Assembly (NCBI GenBank): GCA_902620455.1
Contig: CACNIG010000007.1
Location: 1-64,000, forward strand
Source of the DNA: an uncultured Bacteroidota bacterium
Lineage (GTDB): Bacteria; Bacteroidota; Bacteroidia; Flavobacteriales; Flavobacteriaceae
Direction: 5' to 3'
Length of the DNA: 64,000 nt
In this document: positions 9,990-19,096 of the stretch, in pieces
Position numbering within the stretch: the first letter of the stretch is position 1
How the letters are laid out: every line of letters begins with the position of its first letter
Position numbers and translations under genes: made by a program
The notes under the pieces: generated by a model
What the model was told of the DNA's origin: nothing
Seen by the model: the letters and a program-made list of their open reading frames with translations, nothing else
Database searches by the model: none

Positions 9990-11081
9990 CTAAATGTTAA
10001 ATCTAAAGTGCATTATATCTCCATCAGAGACAACATAATCTTTTCCTTCAAGTCTCATTTTACCTGCTTCTTTTACTTTTATTTCAGATCCATACTCAAT
10101 ATAATCTTTATAACTAATTACTTCTGCACAAATAAAACCTTTTTGAAAATCAGAGTGAATTTGTCCAGCTGCATCATAAGCTGAGTCACCAATTTTTATA
10201 GTCCAACCTCTAACTTCTTTTTCTCCTGCGGTGAAATAGCTATGGAGGTTTAAAAGTTTATATGAGGCTCTAATCAATTTATTTGATCCTGATTCCTTAA
10301 GCCCTAAATCTTCAAGAAATATTTTTTTTTCTTCTACAGAATCCAATTCATTTATCTCAGACTCTATCTTAGCTGAAATAATTATAATTTCAGAATCTTT
10401 ATTTTCAATTTCTCGTCTAACATCTTCAACATAACTATTTCCGTCTGTTACGTCATCCTCACCAACATTGCAAACGTAAAGTATAGGCTTAAATGATATT
10501 AATTCTAACGGTTTAATAAAATCCTCAAATTGATCATCTGAAAAATCGAATCTATTTACACTCATGTTTTGAAGTTGATCTAATACTTTTTCCAGAATAT
10601 CAATTTCTTTTTTTGATTCATTACTTCCAGATCTTACTGTTTTTTTAATCTTGTCCAGTCTTTTTTCAATGATTTCGATATCCTTAAGAATTAACTCATA
10701 TTCGACTACTTCCTTATCTGATAATGGATTAATTCTGCCATCTACATGTACAATATTTGGATCATCAAAACATCTTAAAACATGAATTATAGCATCAGTT
10801 TCTCTAATATTCGAGAGGAATTTATTACCCAAGCCCTCTCCCTTACTAGCTCCTTTGACAAGACCAGCTATATCTACAATTTTGACCGTGGTTGGTATTA
10901 ATTTTTGTGGGTTAATTAGAGAACTTAATTTATCAAGTCTTAAGTCTGGAACATTGACAATACTAACATTTGGATCAATTGTACAAAAAGGATAATTTTC
11001 ACTCTGAGCCTTACTTTGAGAAAGACAATTAAAAAGAGTTGATTTACCAACATTTGGCAATCCTACAATACCTACTTTCAT
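9990..11081 (-). CDS. ychF: redox-regulated ATPase YchF (OLA1 family)
   Basis: 363-residue TRAFAC P-loop protein that binds ribosomes and prefers ATP. It has [12 protein letters not shown] (Walker A), [16 protein letters not shown] (G3 region), VCNVGED in place of the NKxD guanine motif (explaining ATP use in this family), and a C-terminal TGS-type domain with [21 protein letters not shown] and FICAEVISY. It begins 3 bases after the ferredoxin gene. Confidence 0.97.
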   Translation of the reverse strand: MKVGIVGLPNVGKSTLFNCLSQSKAQSENYPFCTIDPNVSIVNVPDLRLDKLSSLINPQKLIPTTVKIVDIAGLVKGASKGEGLGNKFLSNIRETDAIIHVLRCFDDPNIVHVDGRINPLSDKEVVEYELILKDIEIIEKRLDKIKKTVRSGSNESKKEIDILEKVLDQLQNMSVNRFDFSDDQFEDFIKPLELISFKPILYVCNVGEDDVTDGNSYVEDVRREIENKDSEIIIISAKIESEINELDSVEEKKIFLEDLGLKESGSNKLIRASYKLLNLHSYFTAGEKEVRGWTIKIGDSAYDAAGQIHSDFQKGFICAEVISYKDYIEYGSEIKVKEAGKMRLEGKDYVVSDGDIMHFRFNI

Positions 11082-11084
11082 TTA

Positions 11085-11432
11085 CTAATCATGCATAAAT
11101 TTTTGCTTTGACAAAAGCTCATTTTCTGTCTCAACATTATCTTCATCAGGAACACAACAATCAACTGGACATACGGCTGCACATTGAGGTTCCTCATGAA
11201 ACCCCATACACTCTGTACACTTATCTGGTACAATAAAAAAGAATTCATCAGAAATAGGATTGTTTTCTTTATCTGAGTTAACCTTATTACCATTAGGTAA
11301 TACAACATCACCCTTAAGCTTTGTTCCTTTACTGTAATTCCATTTCTCTTGACCTTCATAAATAGCATTGTTTGGACACTCTGGTTCACAAGCTCCACAA
11401 TTTATGCATTCGTCTGTAATGATTATTGCCAT
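11085..11432 (-). CDS. 4Fe-4S dicluster ferredoxin
   Basis: 115 residues carrying two cysteine clusters: [12 protein letters not shown] (Cys9, 12, 15, 19) and [21 protein letters not shown] with the extended spacing of bacterial 7/8-Fe ferredoxins. A small electron carrier, probably cytosolic since no signal peptide is seen. It is the first gene of the series with ychF, parE and parC, and divergent from serC. The redox partner is unknown. Confidence 0.95.
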   Translation of the reverse strand: MAIIITDECINCGACEPECPNNAIYEGQEKWNYSKGTKLKGDVVLPNGNKVNSDKENNPISDEFFFIVPDKCTECMGFHEEPQCAAVCPVDCCVPDEDNVETENELLSKQKFMHD

Positions 11433-11544
11433 AATATTTTGTGCTAAAATAATATGTATTGTTTAATCTTTGTTAACAATTTTTACATATTTTAAATTAC
11501 ATTGATTGAATATTACTGTTAAGTTTAGATATTTGCAAAGATTT

Positions 11545-12615
11545 ATGAATAATAAAGTACATAATTTCAGTGCTGGCCCCTCCATACTTCCAGATAAGGT
11601 TTTCGAACAAGCTTCCTCTTCAATAAATAATTTTAACGGTAAAAATTTGTCAATTTTAGAGATATCGCACAGGAGTAAAGACTTTATGGATGTTCTTGAA
11701 GAAGCAAGATCTTTAGCTATAGAAATTTCAGAGCTAGATGTGAACAAATATACCTGCCTTTTTCTTCAAGGTGGTGCAAGTATGCAATTTTTAATGACTG
11801 CATATAATTTCTTAAACAAAAATGCTGCTTATATTAATACAGGTAGTTGGTCCACTAAGGCAATTAAAGAGGCTAAGTTATTTGGAAATGTTACTGAAAT
11901 TGCATCATCATCTGATAAAAATTTTAATTATATACCGAAAAATTTAAGTATAAATGAAGATTATGATTACTTACACATAACATCAAATAATACAATTTTT
12001 GGAACACAATTTCATTCTTTTCCAGAATCTAATTGTCCTCTAATTGCTGATATGAGTTCAGATATTTTTTCTAGAAAGATTGATTTTTCCAAGTTTGATC
12101 TCATATACGCAGGAGCACAAAAAAATCTTGGTCCTGCAGGTGCAACCATGGTAATGATTAATAAAGAATTATTAGATAAAGTTCAAAGAAATGTTCCATC
12201 AATGCTGAGCTATAAGGTACACATTGAAAAAGATAGTTCTTTCAACACTCCACCTGTCTTTCCAATATACTGTATTCTATTAAACCTAAGACTTATAAAA
12301 CAAGAAGGTATAGATAGTATTAGCAAGAAAAATAAAATTAAGTCTGAGCTAATTTACAGTGAAATTGATAGAAACAAATGTTTTTCTGGCTTCTCTGAGG
12401 TTTCAGATAGAAGTCAAATGAATGCCACATTTAATATGAAAGAAGGTTTTGACAGTGAATTGTTTAACAAAATATGTTCAAAAAATAATATATCTGGAAT
12501 TAATGGACATAGATCAGTTGGAGGATATAGAGCCTCAATATATAATGCTCTTTCACTAGATAGTTTAAATGTATTAGTTGACTCAATGAAAGAGTTTGAA
12601 TTAAGTCAAGAATAA
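11545..12615 (+). CDS. serC: phosphoserine aminotransferase SerC
   Basis: PLP enzyme making O-phosphoserine from 3-phosphohydroxypyruvate; also serves pyridoxal synthesis in many bacteria. ATG 11545 (MNNKVHNFSAGPSILP) is chosen because FSAGPxxLP is the conserved N-terminus; an in-frame ATG at 11506 would add 13 residues lying in promoter DNA. The result is 356 residues. IYAGAQKNLGPAG holds the PLP lysine, and the C-terminus has NGHRSVGGYRASIYNA. First gene of a serine operon. Confidence 0.96.
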   Translation: MNNKVHNFSAGPSILPDKVFEQASSSINNFNGKNLSILEISHRSKDFMDVLEEARSLAIEISELDVNKYTCLFLQGGASMQFLMTAYNFLNKNAAYINTGSWSTKAIKEAKLFGNVTEIASSSDKNFNYIPKNLSINEDYDYLHITSNNTIFGTQFHSFPESNCPLIADMSSDIFSRKIDFSKFDLIYAGAQKNLGPAGATMVMINKELLDKVQRNVPSMLSYKVHIEKDSSFNTPPVFPIYCILLNLRLIKQEGIDSISKKNKIKSELIYSEIDRNKCFSGFSEVSDRSQMNATFNMKEGFDSELFNKICSKNNISGINGHRSVGGYRASIYNALSLDSLNVLVDSMKEFELSQE

Positions 12616-13071
12616 ATGAAAAGTATAAAACTGTTTTTTTTAATGTGGTTTATTTTGATTTCTTGTAATGGAAATAATGAAAAATCTCCTAATACGATTG
12701 ATCATGATATTTATGAAATGAGAGTTTATTATACTTACGATGGGAAATTTAATGATATAATTTCACGATTTGAAAATCATACAACTAAATTATTTGAGAA
12801 GCATGGTTTTAATAATGTTGGTTATTGGACAACTTTAAAAAAAGATTCTACATCATTTGCAGATAAATTTATCTTTCAAAACGATGGGAAAGAAGCATTA
12901 GTATATATTGTATCATTTAAGGATATGGAAACAAGGGATGAATCATGGGATAACTTTATCAATGATCCTGAATGGACTAAAGTTTTCGAAGAGAGTAGAA
13001 AAGATGGTCCAATTGTAAGTGAAATTGAACAAGTATTTTTATCTCCTACTATTTTTTCAAATTTAAATTAA
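12616..13071 (+). CDS. NIPSNAP-family lipoprotein
   Basis: 151 residues with a lipoprotein signal (MKSIKLFFLMWFILISC, Cys17). A NIPSNAP-type dimeric alpha/beta-barrel domain follows: YEMRVYYTYDGKFNDIISRFENHT, then a GYWTTLKK strand and ALVYIVSFKDMETRDESW. It begins on the base after the serC stop and sits 4 bases before serA. The family has no settled bacterial function; its place inside a serine operon is unexplained. Confidence 0.85.
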   Translation: MKSIKLFFLMWFILISCNGNNEKSPNTIDHDIYEMRVYYTYDGKFNDIISRFENHTTKLFEKHGFNNVGYWTTLKKDSTSFADKFIFQNDGKEALVYIVSFKDMETRDESWDNFINDPEWTKVFEESRKDGPIVSEIEQVFLSPTIFSNLN

Positions 13072-13075
13072 TTGT

Positions 13076-14026
13076 ATGAAAATTCTAGCAAATGATGGTA
13101 TATCTAAATCTGGAAAAAATAAACTCGAAGAATATGGCTTTGAAGTAGATCTTACAAAGGTTTCTCAAGAACAACTAATAAATTACATTAATGATAATGA
13201 AATAGCTGTAATACTAGTTAGAAGTGCTACTCAGGTTAGGACTGATATAATTGACAATTGCCCTTCAATAAAAATTATTGGACGAGGTGGTGTTGGTATG
13301 GATAATATTGATGTAGAATATGCAAAGTCCAAAGGCATTAATGTTATTAATACTCCTGCTGCATCCTCAAAATCAGTGGCGGAATTAGCTTTTTCACACC
13401 TTTTTGGTTGTGTCCGGTTTCTTCATGAATCAAACCGATCTATGCCATTAGATGGTGACTCTAAATTTAAAGATTTAAAGAAGTCTTATGCAAAAGGAAC
13501 TGAGTTAGCCGGAAAGACAATAGGTATAATTGGATTTGGAAGAATTGGACAAGAAGTCGCAAAAATTGCTATTGGGGTGGGAATGAATGTAATTTTTTAT
13601 GATAAGTTCAGTCAACAGGCAGATGTTAAGTTAGATTTCTTTGATGGTCAAAATCTTACTTTTAAATTAAATTCATCATCCTTTGAAGAAGTTTTATCCA
13701 ATTCTGACTTTATAACAATTCATATCCCAGCATCTGATAAATATATAATTGATTCCGATGAGTTTAAAAAGATGAAGGATGGTTCAGGTATTTTGAACCT
13801 TTCAAGGGGTGGGATCATTAATGAAGAAGAATTAATTAATAATATCGAGTCAGGAAAAATATCTTTCGCAGCTATAGACACTTTTGAAGGTGAACCTAAT
13901 CCCAGTATCAAAGTTTTAATGAATTCTAGTATTTCATTAACACCTCATATAGGAGCAGCAACAAATGAAGCTCAAGATAGAATTGGCGTTGAATTAGCAG
14001 AAAAAATTAATGAAATTTTAGGATGA
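13076..14026 (+). CDS. serA: D-3-phosphoglycerate dehydrogenase (short, no ACT domain)
   Basis: NAD-dependent oxidation of 3-phosphoglycerate, the first step of serine synthesis. The 316 residues form the D-2-hydroxyacid dehydrogenase fold: substrate segment IKIIGRGGVGMDNID, Rossmann motif GKTIGIIGFGRIGQEVA, active-site Arg in NLSRGGIINEEEL, and the His in TPHIGAAT. There is no C-terminal ACT domain, so no serine feedback through that domain. The neighbour serC makes this substrate assignment strong. serB is not in the window. Confidence 0.93.
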   Translation: MKILANDGISKSGKNKLEEYGFEVDLTKVSQEQLINYINDNEIAVILVRSATQVRTDIIDNCPSIKIIGRGGVGMDNIDVEYAKSKGINVINTPAASSKSVAELAFSHLFGCVRFLHESNRSMPLDGDSKFKDLKKSYAKGTELAGKTIGIIGFGRIGQEVAKIAIGVGMNVIFYDKFSQQADVKLDFFDGQNLTFKLNSSSFEEVLSNSDFITIHIPASDKYIIDSDEFKKMKDGSGILNLSRGGIINEEELINNIESGKISFAAIDTFEGEPNPSIKVLMNSSISLTPHIGAATNEAQDRIGVELAEKINEILG

Positions 14027-14331
14027 TGATGAAAAAACTGAAGGAAAGGTGGGGAATTACTTCCAACTTTCAAATAGTTATTATTTTTATCGTATTTGGG
14101 ATAACTGGTTCAGTAAGTGCATATATTTCTGGTCCCTTAACAAATATAATAATAGGTGAAAGTGAACTTCACTGGTTAATAAAATTATTGATTAGAATCA
14201 TAGTCTTAACTCCAATATATCAAGTATTACTTCTGTTCTTTGGATATATATTTTTCCAATATAAATTCTTTTACAACTTTGTAAAGAAATTTATGAGCAT
14301 ACTTGGATGTGGTTTTCTATTCAGAAATTAA
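14023..14331 (+). CDS. DUF6787-like small membrane protein
   Basis: 102 residues with two predicted membrane helices (about 18-37 and 55-80) and a basic C-terminus ending in FKFFYNFVKKFMSILG. I recall this as DUF6787, sometimes mislabelled diacylglyceryl transferase. Its start overlaps the serA stop (ATGA), and the gene ends inside the 3' end of convergent msrA (15-base overlap). Function unknown. Confidence 0.7.
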   Translation: MMMKKLKERWGITSNFQIVIIFIVFGITGSVSAYISGPLTNIIIGESELHWLIKLLIRIIVLTPIYQVLLLFFGYIFFQYKFFYNFVKKFMSILGCGFLFRN

Positions 14332-14844
14332 TTCACTAAAATTTAATCTTAGTTTTCTAAGTTTTGGGTTTATAACTGCCAGACAATAGGCGTTTTGAGG
14401 GTTTTTTGTAAAATAGTCATGATGATAATCTTCGGCTTCATAGAACGGTACAGTATTATTAACCTCAGTTACAATTTTATCTTTGAAGATATCTTTATCC
14501 TCAAGATTCTTAACAAAATCAATAACCTCCTGTCTTTCATCTTGATTACAGAATATAGCTGATCTATATTGAGTACCAACATCTGCCCCTTGTCTATTTA
14601 TGGATGTTGGATCATGAGTAGAAAAGAATATTGAAAGAATTTGATGCAAACTTAAACTATGATCATATTCAACTTTTATTACCTCAACATGATTAGTATA
14701 TCCTTCACATACCTCTTCATATGTAGGATTAGAATTATCTCCACCCATATAACCTGGAGTTACGGATATTACTCCATTAATATTTTTAAAAACAGATTCG
14801 GTACACCAAAAACAACCTCCACCTAAATATATGATACTATTCAT
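14317..14844 (-). CDS. msrA: peptide methionine-(S)-S-oxide reductase MsrA
   Basis: Repairs oxidised methionine in proteins. The 175-residue protein has the catalytic GGCFWCTE motif (Cys12), with GYMGGDNSNPTYEEVCEG, YDHSLSLHQILSIFF and HDPTSINRQGADVGTQYRSAIF, all typical. No signal peptide, so cytosolic. It lies back-to-back with lolD, with 37 bases between start codons. Confidence 0.97.
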   Translation of the reverse strand: MNSIIYLGGGCFWCTESVFKNINGVISVTPGYMGGDNSNPTYEEVCEGYTNHVEVIKVEYDHSLSLHQILSIFFSTHDPTSINRQGADVGTQYRSAIFCNQDERQEVIDFVKNLEDKDIFKDKIVTEVNNTVPFYEAEDYHHDYFTKNPQNAYCLAVINPKLRKLRLNFSELISE

Positions 14845-14881
14845 TTTTAGAATTTAAACTAAAGATTTATATTGTAAAAGT

Positions 14882-15547
14882 ATGGAAATCTTACTTTCAG
14901 CTAAAAATATTTCAAAAACTTTTCAGGGAAAAAAAGTTCTTGATAACATTAATATTAATGTAAAAGAAGCAGAAATTGTCGCAATATCTGGAGCTTCTGG
15001 AGCTGGTAAGACAACTTTACTAAATATTTTAAGTACTCTTGACAGACCAGACGAGAATAATTCCTCATCCTTATTTATCGATAATCATGAGGTTTTTAAT
15101 TTAAAAGAAAAAGAACTAGCTAATTTAAGAAACCAAAAAATTGGCTTTGTTTTTCAATTTCATGAGTTAATTCCTGAATTAAATGTACTAGAGAATATAT
15201 GTCTACCTGGTTGGATTAAAAAAGATGTTGATGTTAAAAAAAAGGCTAAAAAATTATTGAATTATTTCGGCTTACAAGAATTTGCAAATAAAAAGCCATT
15301 AACTCTCTCAGGTGGAGAAAAACAGAGAGTTGCAATCGCCAGGTCTCTTATCAACAACCCTAAAATTATTTTTGCTGATGAACCTACTGGTAATTTAGAC
15401 TCAAAAAATTCAAAAATTCTTTTTGATTTATTTTTTAAGTTAAGAGATGATTATAATTGTTCTGTTGTTATTGTTACACATGATGAAAAAAGTGCAAATA
15501 TCTGTGATAGAAAACTACTAATTGTTGATGGAAAAATTAAAAATTAG
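14882..15547 (+). CDS. lolD: lipoprotein-releasing ABC transporter ATPase LolD
   Basis: 221-residue ABC ATPase of the LolCDE type that extracts lipoproteins from the inner membrane. Walker A is GASGAGKTT, the signature LSGGEKQRVAIAR, Walker B IIFADEPTGNLD, and the switch region VIVTHDE. The MacB/LolD-type sequence and the many lipoproteins in this genome fit, but no LolC/E permease is adjacent, so a MacB-like role cannot be excluded. Its 3' end overlaps the next gene by 20 bases. Confidence 0.85.
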   Translation: MEILLSAKNISKTFQGKKVLDNININVKEAEIVAISGASGAGKTTLLNILSTLDRPDENNSSSLFIDNHEVFNLKEKELANLRNQKIGFVFQFHELIPELNVLENICLPGWIKKDVDVKKKAKKLLNYFGLQEFANKKPLTLSGGEKQRVAIARSLINNPKIIFADEPTGNLDSKNSKILFDLFFKLRDDYNCSVVIVTHDEKSANICDRKLLIVDGKIKN

Positions 15548-16307
15548 AATTCCGGAACTAAAAGAATTTCTAGATGAAAAAGCGTTAAAATATGAATCAC
15601 CATCATTTATTAAGGATGATCCAATTATAATCCCACATCAATTCTCAAACAACAGAGACATTGAAATTTCAGCATTTATAACTTCAGTTATTTCTTGGGG
15701 AAATAGAAAGTCAATAATTAAAAGCAGCAAAAATATTATGTCATATATGGACAACTCACCATATGACTTTATAATGAATCACAGTAAAGAGGATCTTAAT
15801 AATACAAACAAATCAATTCATAGAACCTTTAACATGACTGATTTAAATTACTTTATTGTCTCCTTGAAAAATATATATGAAAACTATGGAGGAATTGAGA
15901 ATATAATTTCTGATAAAAACAATGGCTCGAACATCCAAGAACGAATTTCAACATTTAAAAAAATATTTTTTAGCTTAAACCATCCAGATAGATCAAAGAA
16001 ACATCTTCCCTCTCCTATATATGGATCAAGTGCCAAAAGATTTAATATGTATTTAAGATGGATGGTTAGAAGCAATAAAAAGGGTGTTGATTTTGGCATA
16101 TGGAAAAAAATAAATAAATCTGAATTATCAATTCCACTTGATGTACACACAGGAAGAATAGCAAGAGATTTAGGATTATTATCAAGGAATCAAAATGATT
16201 CAAAATCAGTTCAGGAAATTGATCTAAGGCTAAGAGAAATGGATCCAGTTGATCCAGTCAAATATGATTATGCTTTATTTGGTCTTGGTGTTTATGAAAA
16301 ATTTTAA
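15528..16307 (+). CDS. TIGR02757 (DUF2400) family protein
   Basis: 259 residues from ATG 15528; a TTG 6 bases earlier is a weaker start. Family features: ISAFITSVISWGNRKSIIKS, HRTFNMTDLNYFIVSL, a basic RFNMYLRWMVR segment, IPLDVHTGRIARDLGLL and DPVKYDYALFGLGVYE. The helical architecture resembles helix-hairpin-helix DNA glycosylases in general layout (my inference); no function is established. It overlaps lolD by 20 bases in another frame. Confidence 0.88.
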   Translation: MEKLKIRIPELKEFLDEKALKYESPSFIKDDPIIIPHQFSNNRDIEISAFITSVISWGNRKSIIKSSKNIMSYMDNSPYDFIMNHSKEDLNNTNKSIHRTFNMTDLNYFIVSLKNIYENYGGIENIISDKNNGSNIQERISTFKKIFFSLNHPDRSKKHLPSPIYGSSAKRFNMYLRWMVRSNKKGVDFGIWKKINKSELSIPLDVHTGRIARDLGLLSRNQNDSKSVQEIDLRLREMDPVDPVKYDYALFGLGVYEKF

Positions 16308-16341
16308 TTTAATTATCATATAGGAATTAAATAAGTTTAGT

Positions 16342-16349
16342 TAATTTTG
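16342..16349 (+). promoter_or_regulatory. candidate -7 box for the dihydroorotase-like gene
   Basis: TAATTTTG (TAnnTTTG) ends 16 bases before ATG 16366, in a 58-base intergenic stretch. The -33 region is unclear. Confidence 0.4.
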
Positions 16350-16365
16350 TTAAATTCTTTTCTAA

Positions 16366-17628
16366 ATGAGTATACTCATAAAGTCCGCAATTATAGTAGA
16401 TAGTAAGAGTAATTTCAATTTCAAAAAAAAAGATATTTTAATTAAAAATGGGGTCATAGTTGATATAGCGAACTCTATTAATAGTAAATCAGAGAATAAG
16501 ATTGAACTTGAAAATCTTCATGTATCTAGAGGTTGGATGGACACCTCTGTAAGTTTTGGAGAGCCAGGTTATGAAGAAAGAGAAAATATTTCAAATGGAT
16601 TATTAACTGCTGCTTCATCTGGATTTACATCAATAATTTTAAATCCTGATTGTTATCCACTTGTTGATAATCATTCCTCTGTTGAATTTTTAAGAAAAAA
16701 ATCGTTAAACACTACAACCAATATTTATCCAATTGCTAATCTTACTAATAATTCAAACGGTTCGGATTTAGCTTCTTTATATGACATGAAACTTGCCGGA
16801 GCAGTTGGATTTGGAGATTATAAAAAATCTGTAGTAGATTCTTCAATTTTAAAAATTGCTTTAGAGTATACAAAGACTTTTGGTGGTAGAGTAATTTCTT
16901 TTTGTCAAGATGAATTCTTGTCAAAAAAAGGAGTACTTAATGAGAGTATTGTTAGTACTGAATTAGGGTTAAAAGGAATACCAAATATATCTGAATCTAT
17001 AAATCTGTATAGGGATATTGAAATACTTGCCTATGCAGGTGGTAAAATTCATATCCCATATGTTACTACTTCTAAGGGTGTTAATTTAATAAGAGAGGCA
17101 AAAAAAAATAACCTTGACATTACTGCCAGTGTTAGCTTAGCTCATATTACTTTCTCTGAAAAAGATATCCCTGAGTTTGATACAAATTTTAAATTAATTC
17201 CTCCTTTAAGATCAGAGTCTGATTTAAATTCCTTAAAAGAAGGATTAATTGATGGAACTATAGATTATTTAACCAGTATGCATGAGCCTTTTGATATTGA
17301 TAACAAAAAAAATGTTTTTGATAATGCATCATCAGGTTCAATAGGTTTGGAATCAATGTTTGGTTTAATGAGTAATCAATTTACACTTGAAAAGACAATT
17401 GATATCTTAACAAGGAAAAAAATAATTTTTGGGGTAGATGATCATCCAATAGAGATTGGATCATTAGCTGATATATCTTTATTTAATCCAGATAAAAATT
17501 ATGATTTTTCAGAAGATCATATACTGTCAACGTCTAAAAACTGTGCATTTGTAGATACTAAGCATAAAGGTATAGTTTACGGCTCGATCAATGGAAAAAA
17601 TTTTACTCTTAATAAGTTATGGACTTAG
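16366..17628 (+). CDS. dihydroorotase-like amidohydrolase lacking metal ligands (PyrC'-type)
   Basis: 420 residues aligning by motif with class I dihydroorotases: VSRGWMDTSVSFGEPGYEERE, LIPPLRSESDLNSL and the GSIGLESMFG element are in register. The metal-binding DxHxH is DTSVS (S61, S63), the substrate Arg before EPG is Gly65, HAED is CQDE, and the catalytic Asp of the TDHAPH motif is Met305. It should not catalyse the zinc reaction. Bacterial pseudo-dihydroorotases (PyrC') support aspartate transcarbamoylase assembly; that role is possible here. It overlaps the esterase by 10 bases. Confidence 0.85.
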   Translation: MSILIKSAIIVDSKSNFNFKKKDILIKNGVIVDIANSINSKSENKIELENLHVSRGWMDTSVSFGEPGYEERENISNGLLTAASSGFTSIILNPDCYPLVDNHSSVEFLRKKSLNTTTNIYPIANLTNNSNGSDLASLYDMKLAGAVGFGDYKKSVVDSSILKIALEYTKTFGGRVISFCQDEFLSKKGVLNESIVSTELGLKGIPNISESINLYRDIEILAYAGGKIHIPYVTTSKGVNLIREAKKNNLDITASVSLAHITFSEKDIPEFDTNFKLIPPLRSESDLNSLKEGLIDGTIDYLTSMHEPFDIDNKKNVFDNASSGSIGLESMFGLMSNQFTLEKTIDILTRKKIIFGVDDHPIEIGSLADISLFNPDKNYDFSEDHILSTSKNCAFVDTKHKGIVYGSINGKNFTLNKLWT

Positions 17629-18263
17629 ACTTCCTAATTAGAAAATCAAATAATACAAATGAAAAATCCGGAAGTATTTTTATGTTTCATGGATATGGAA
17701 GTAATAAAGAGGACTTATTTTCTTTAGAACAATATTTACCTCAATCTCATACTATTATTTCACTTGAGGCTCCAATTAAATTACCTTTTGGGGGGTTTTC
17801 ATGGTTTGATATTGATTACTCTGATGTTATTGAAAATAACTTAGACAAAAGATATAAAGAAATTAATGAAAGTATTGATGGTCTTCTAAATAACATAGAT
17901 AAACATATTGAAACTGAAAACTTAAATGAGAATGATGTTACTATACTAGGATTTAGCCAAGGAGGAAGCATATGCTGGAAACTAGGACTTGACTTTAGTA
18001 ATAAATTCAGAAGAGTAATACCTTTGAGCTCGTTTATCCATCCATCATATTTAAATGAAGATTTAAATGACTACAAGGGCCTTGAAATATATAGCTCACA
18101 TGGAACCCTCGATGAAGTTATCCCGATAAGTCTTGTTGAAAAATATATTGAGTCGTTAGCAAAAAATAATAACCTAGTATTTGATAGATTTGAAGCTGGT
18201 CATACTATTTCACAGATGAATCTTCTTAGCCTTATCAAGTGGATCGATACGACTAATCTTTAA
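17619..18263 (+). CDS. alpha/beta hydrolase of the phospholipase/carboxylesterase type
   Basis: 214 residues of the YpfH/acyl-protein-thioesterase family. The oxyanion region is FMFHGYGSNKEDL, the nucleophile Ser sits in ILGFSQGGSI, the acid in SSHGTLDEVIPI and the His in EAGHTIS. No signal peptide. The substrate is unknown. The start overlaps the dihydroorotase-like gene; the stop shares bases with the convergent metallo-hydrolase stop. Confidence 0.88.
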   Translation: MDLDFLIRKSNNTNEKSGSIFMFHGYGSNKEDLFSLEQYLPQSHTIISLEAPIKLPFGGFSWFDIDYSDVIENNLDKRYKEINESIDGLLNNIDKHIETENLNENDVTILGFSQGGSICWKLGLDFSNKFRRVIPLSSFIHPSYLNEDLNDYKGLEIYSSHGTLDEVIPISLVEKYIESLAKNNNLVFDRFEAGHTISQMNLLSLIKWIDTTNL

Positions 18264-19030
18264 TTAATCTTTAGAACTAAACCATCATAGGCTAAGGTTA
18301 CATTTTTAGGGAGTTTTTTACATACTTCTTCATGAAAACCCATATTGTGACTAATATGAGTAAAATAAGTCTTCTTAGGCTTTAATAACTCAATGATTTC
18401 AATAGCTTCATCAACATTTAGATGAGATGGATGTGGTTCAAATCTTAATGCATTAATTACTAGAGTATTAAGTCCTGTTAATTTTTTAAGTTCTACATCT
18501 GAAATGGTTTTAACATCTGTTAAATAAGCAAAATCCTTAATTCTATATCCAAAAACAGGTAATTTTAGATGCATTGATTCAATTGGAGTAATTTCAAGAT
18601 CAGATATTTTAAAGTTTTCATTGTTTTTTATAATATTTACTTCAAAATCTGGAGCTCCAGGATATTTTTGATTTGTGTCAAATATATATGGAAACCTATT
18701 TTTTAGAGATTCTAAAACTCTTTCGTTCAAAAAAATTGGAATTCTGCCTTGTCTAAAGAAGAAAGGTCTAACATCATCTATCCCAGTTGTATGATCAGCA
18801 TGTTCATGAGTAAAAACTATACCATCTAACTTTTTACAATTGGCTCTTAACATTTGTTGTCTAAAATCAGGTCCACAATCAATTGTAAAATGAAGATTTT
18901 CATTTTCAATAAGTATTGATGATCTAAGTCTTTTGTCTTTAAGATCTTTGCTAAAAGAAACAGGGTGGTCACTTCCAATTACAGGTATTCCTTGCGAAGT
19001 TCCAGTACCTAAGAATGTAATTTTAATCAC
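18260..19030 (-). CDS. PhnP-like MBL-fold metal-dependent hydrolase
   Basis: 256-residue metallo-beta-lactamase-fold protein. FLGTGTSQGIPVIG opens the fold, the metal motif is FTHEHADHTTGIDD, and further ligands are in LTDVKTIS and FTHISHNMG. The family is PhnP-like phosphodiesterases; in Bacteroidota such genes are stand-alone and not tied to phosphonate lyase, and no phn genes are present. Exact substrate unknown. Confidence 0.88.
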   Translation of the reverse strand: MIKITFLGTGTSQGIPVIGSDHPVSFSKDLKDKRLRSSILIENENLHFTIDCGPDFRQQMLRANCKKLDGIVFTHEHADHTTGIDDVRPFFFRQGRIPIFLNERVLESLKNRFPYIFDTNQKYPGAPDFEVNIIKNNENFKISDLEITPIESMHLKLPVFGYRIKDFAYLTDVKTISDVELKKLTGLNTLVINALRFEPHPSHLNVDEAIEIIELLKPKKTYFTHISHNMGFHEEVCKKLPKNVTLAYDGLVLKIN

Positions 19031-19096
19031 GCATAAATCTATGATAAATTATTCTTATTTGTTAAACAATCTTTGTAATTTTAAAAAAAAAATTCG

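Noticed and set aside
11506-11544. Upstream in-frame ATG as serC start
   Set aside because: It would add 13 residues with no family similarity before the conserved FSAGP start, within likely promoter DNA.
16366-17628. Functional dihydroorotase PyrC
   Set aside because: Metal ligands and the catalytic Asp are absent, so catalysis of the normal kind is unlikely.
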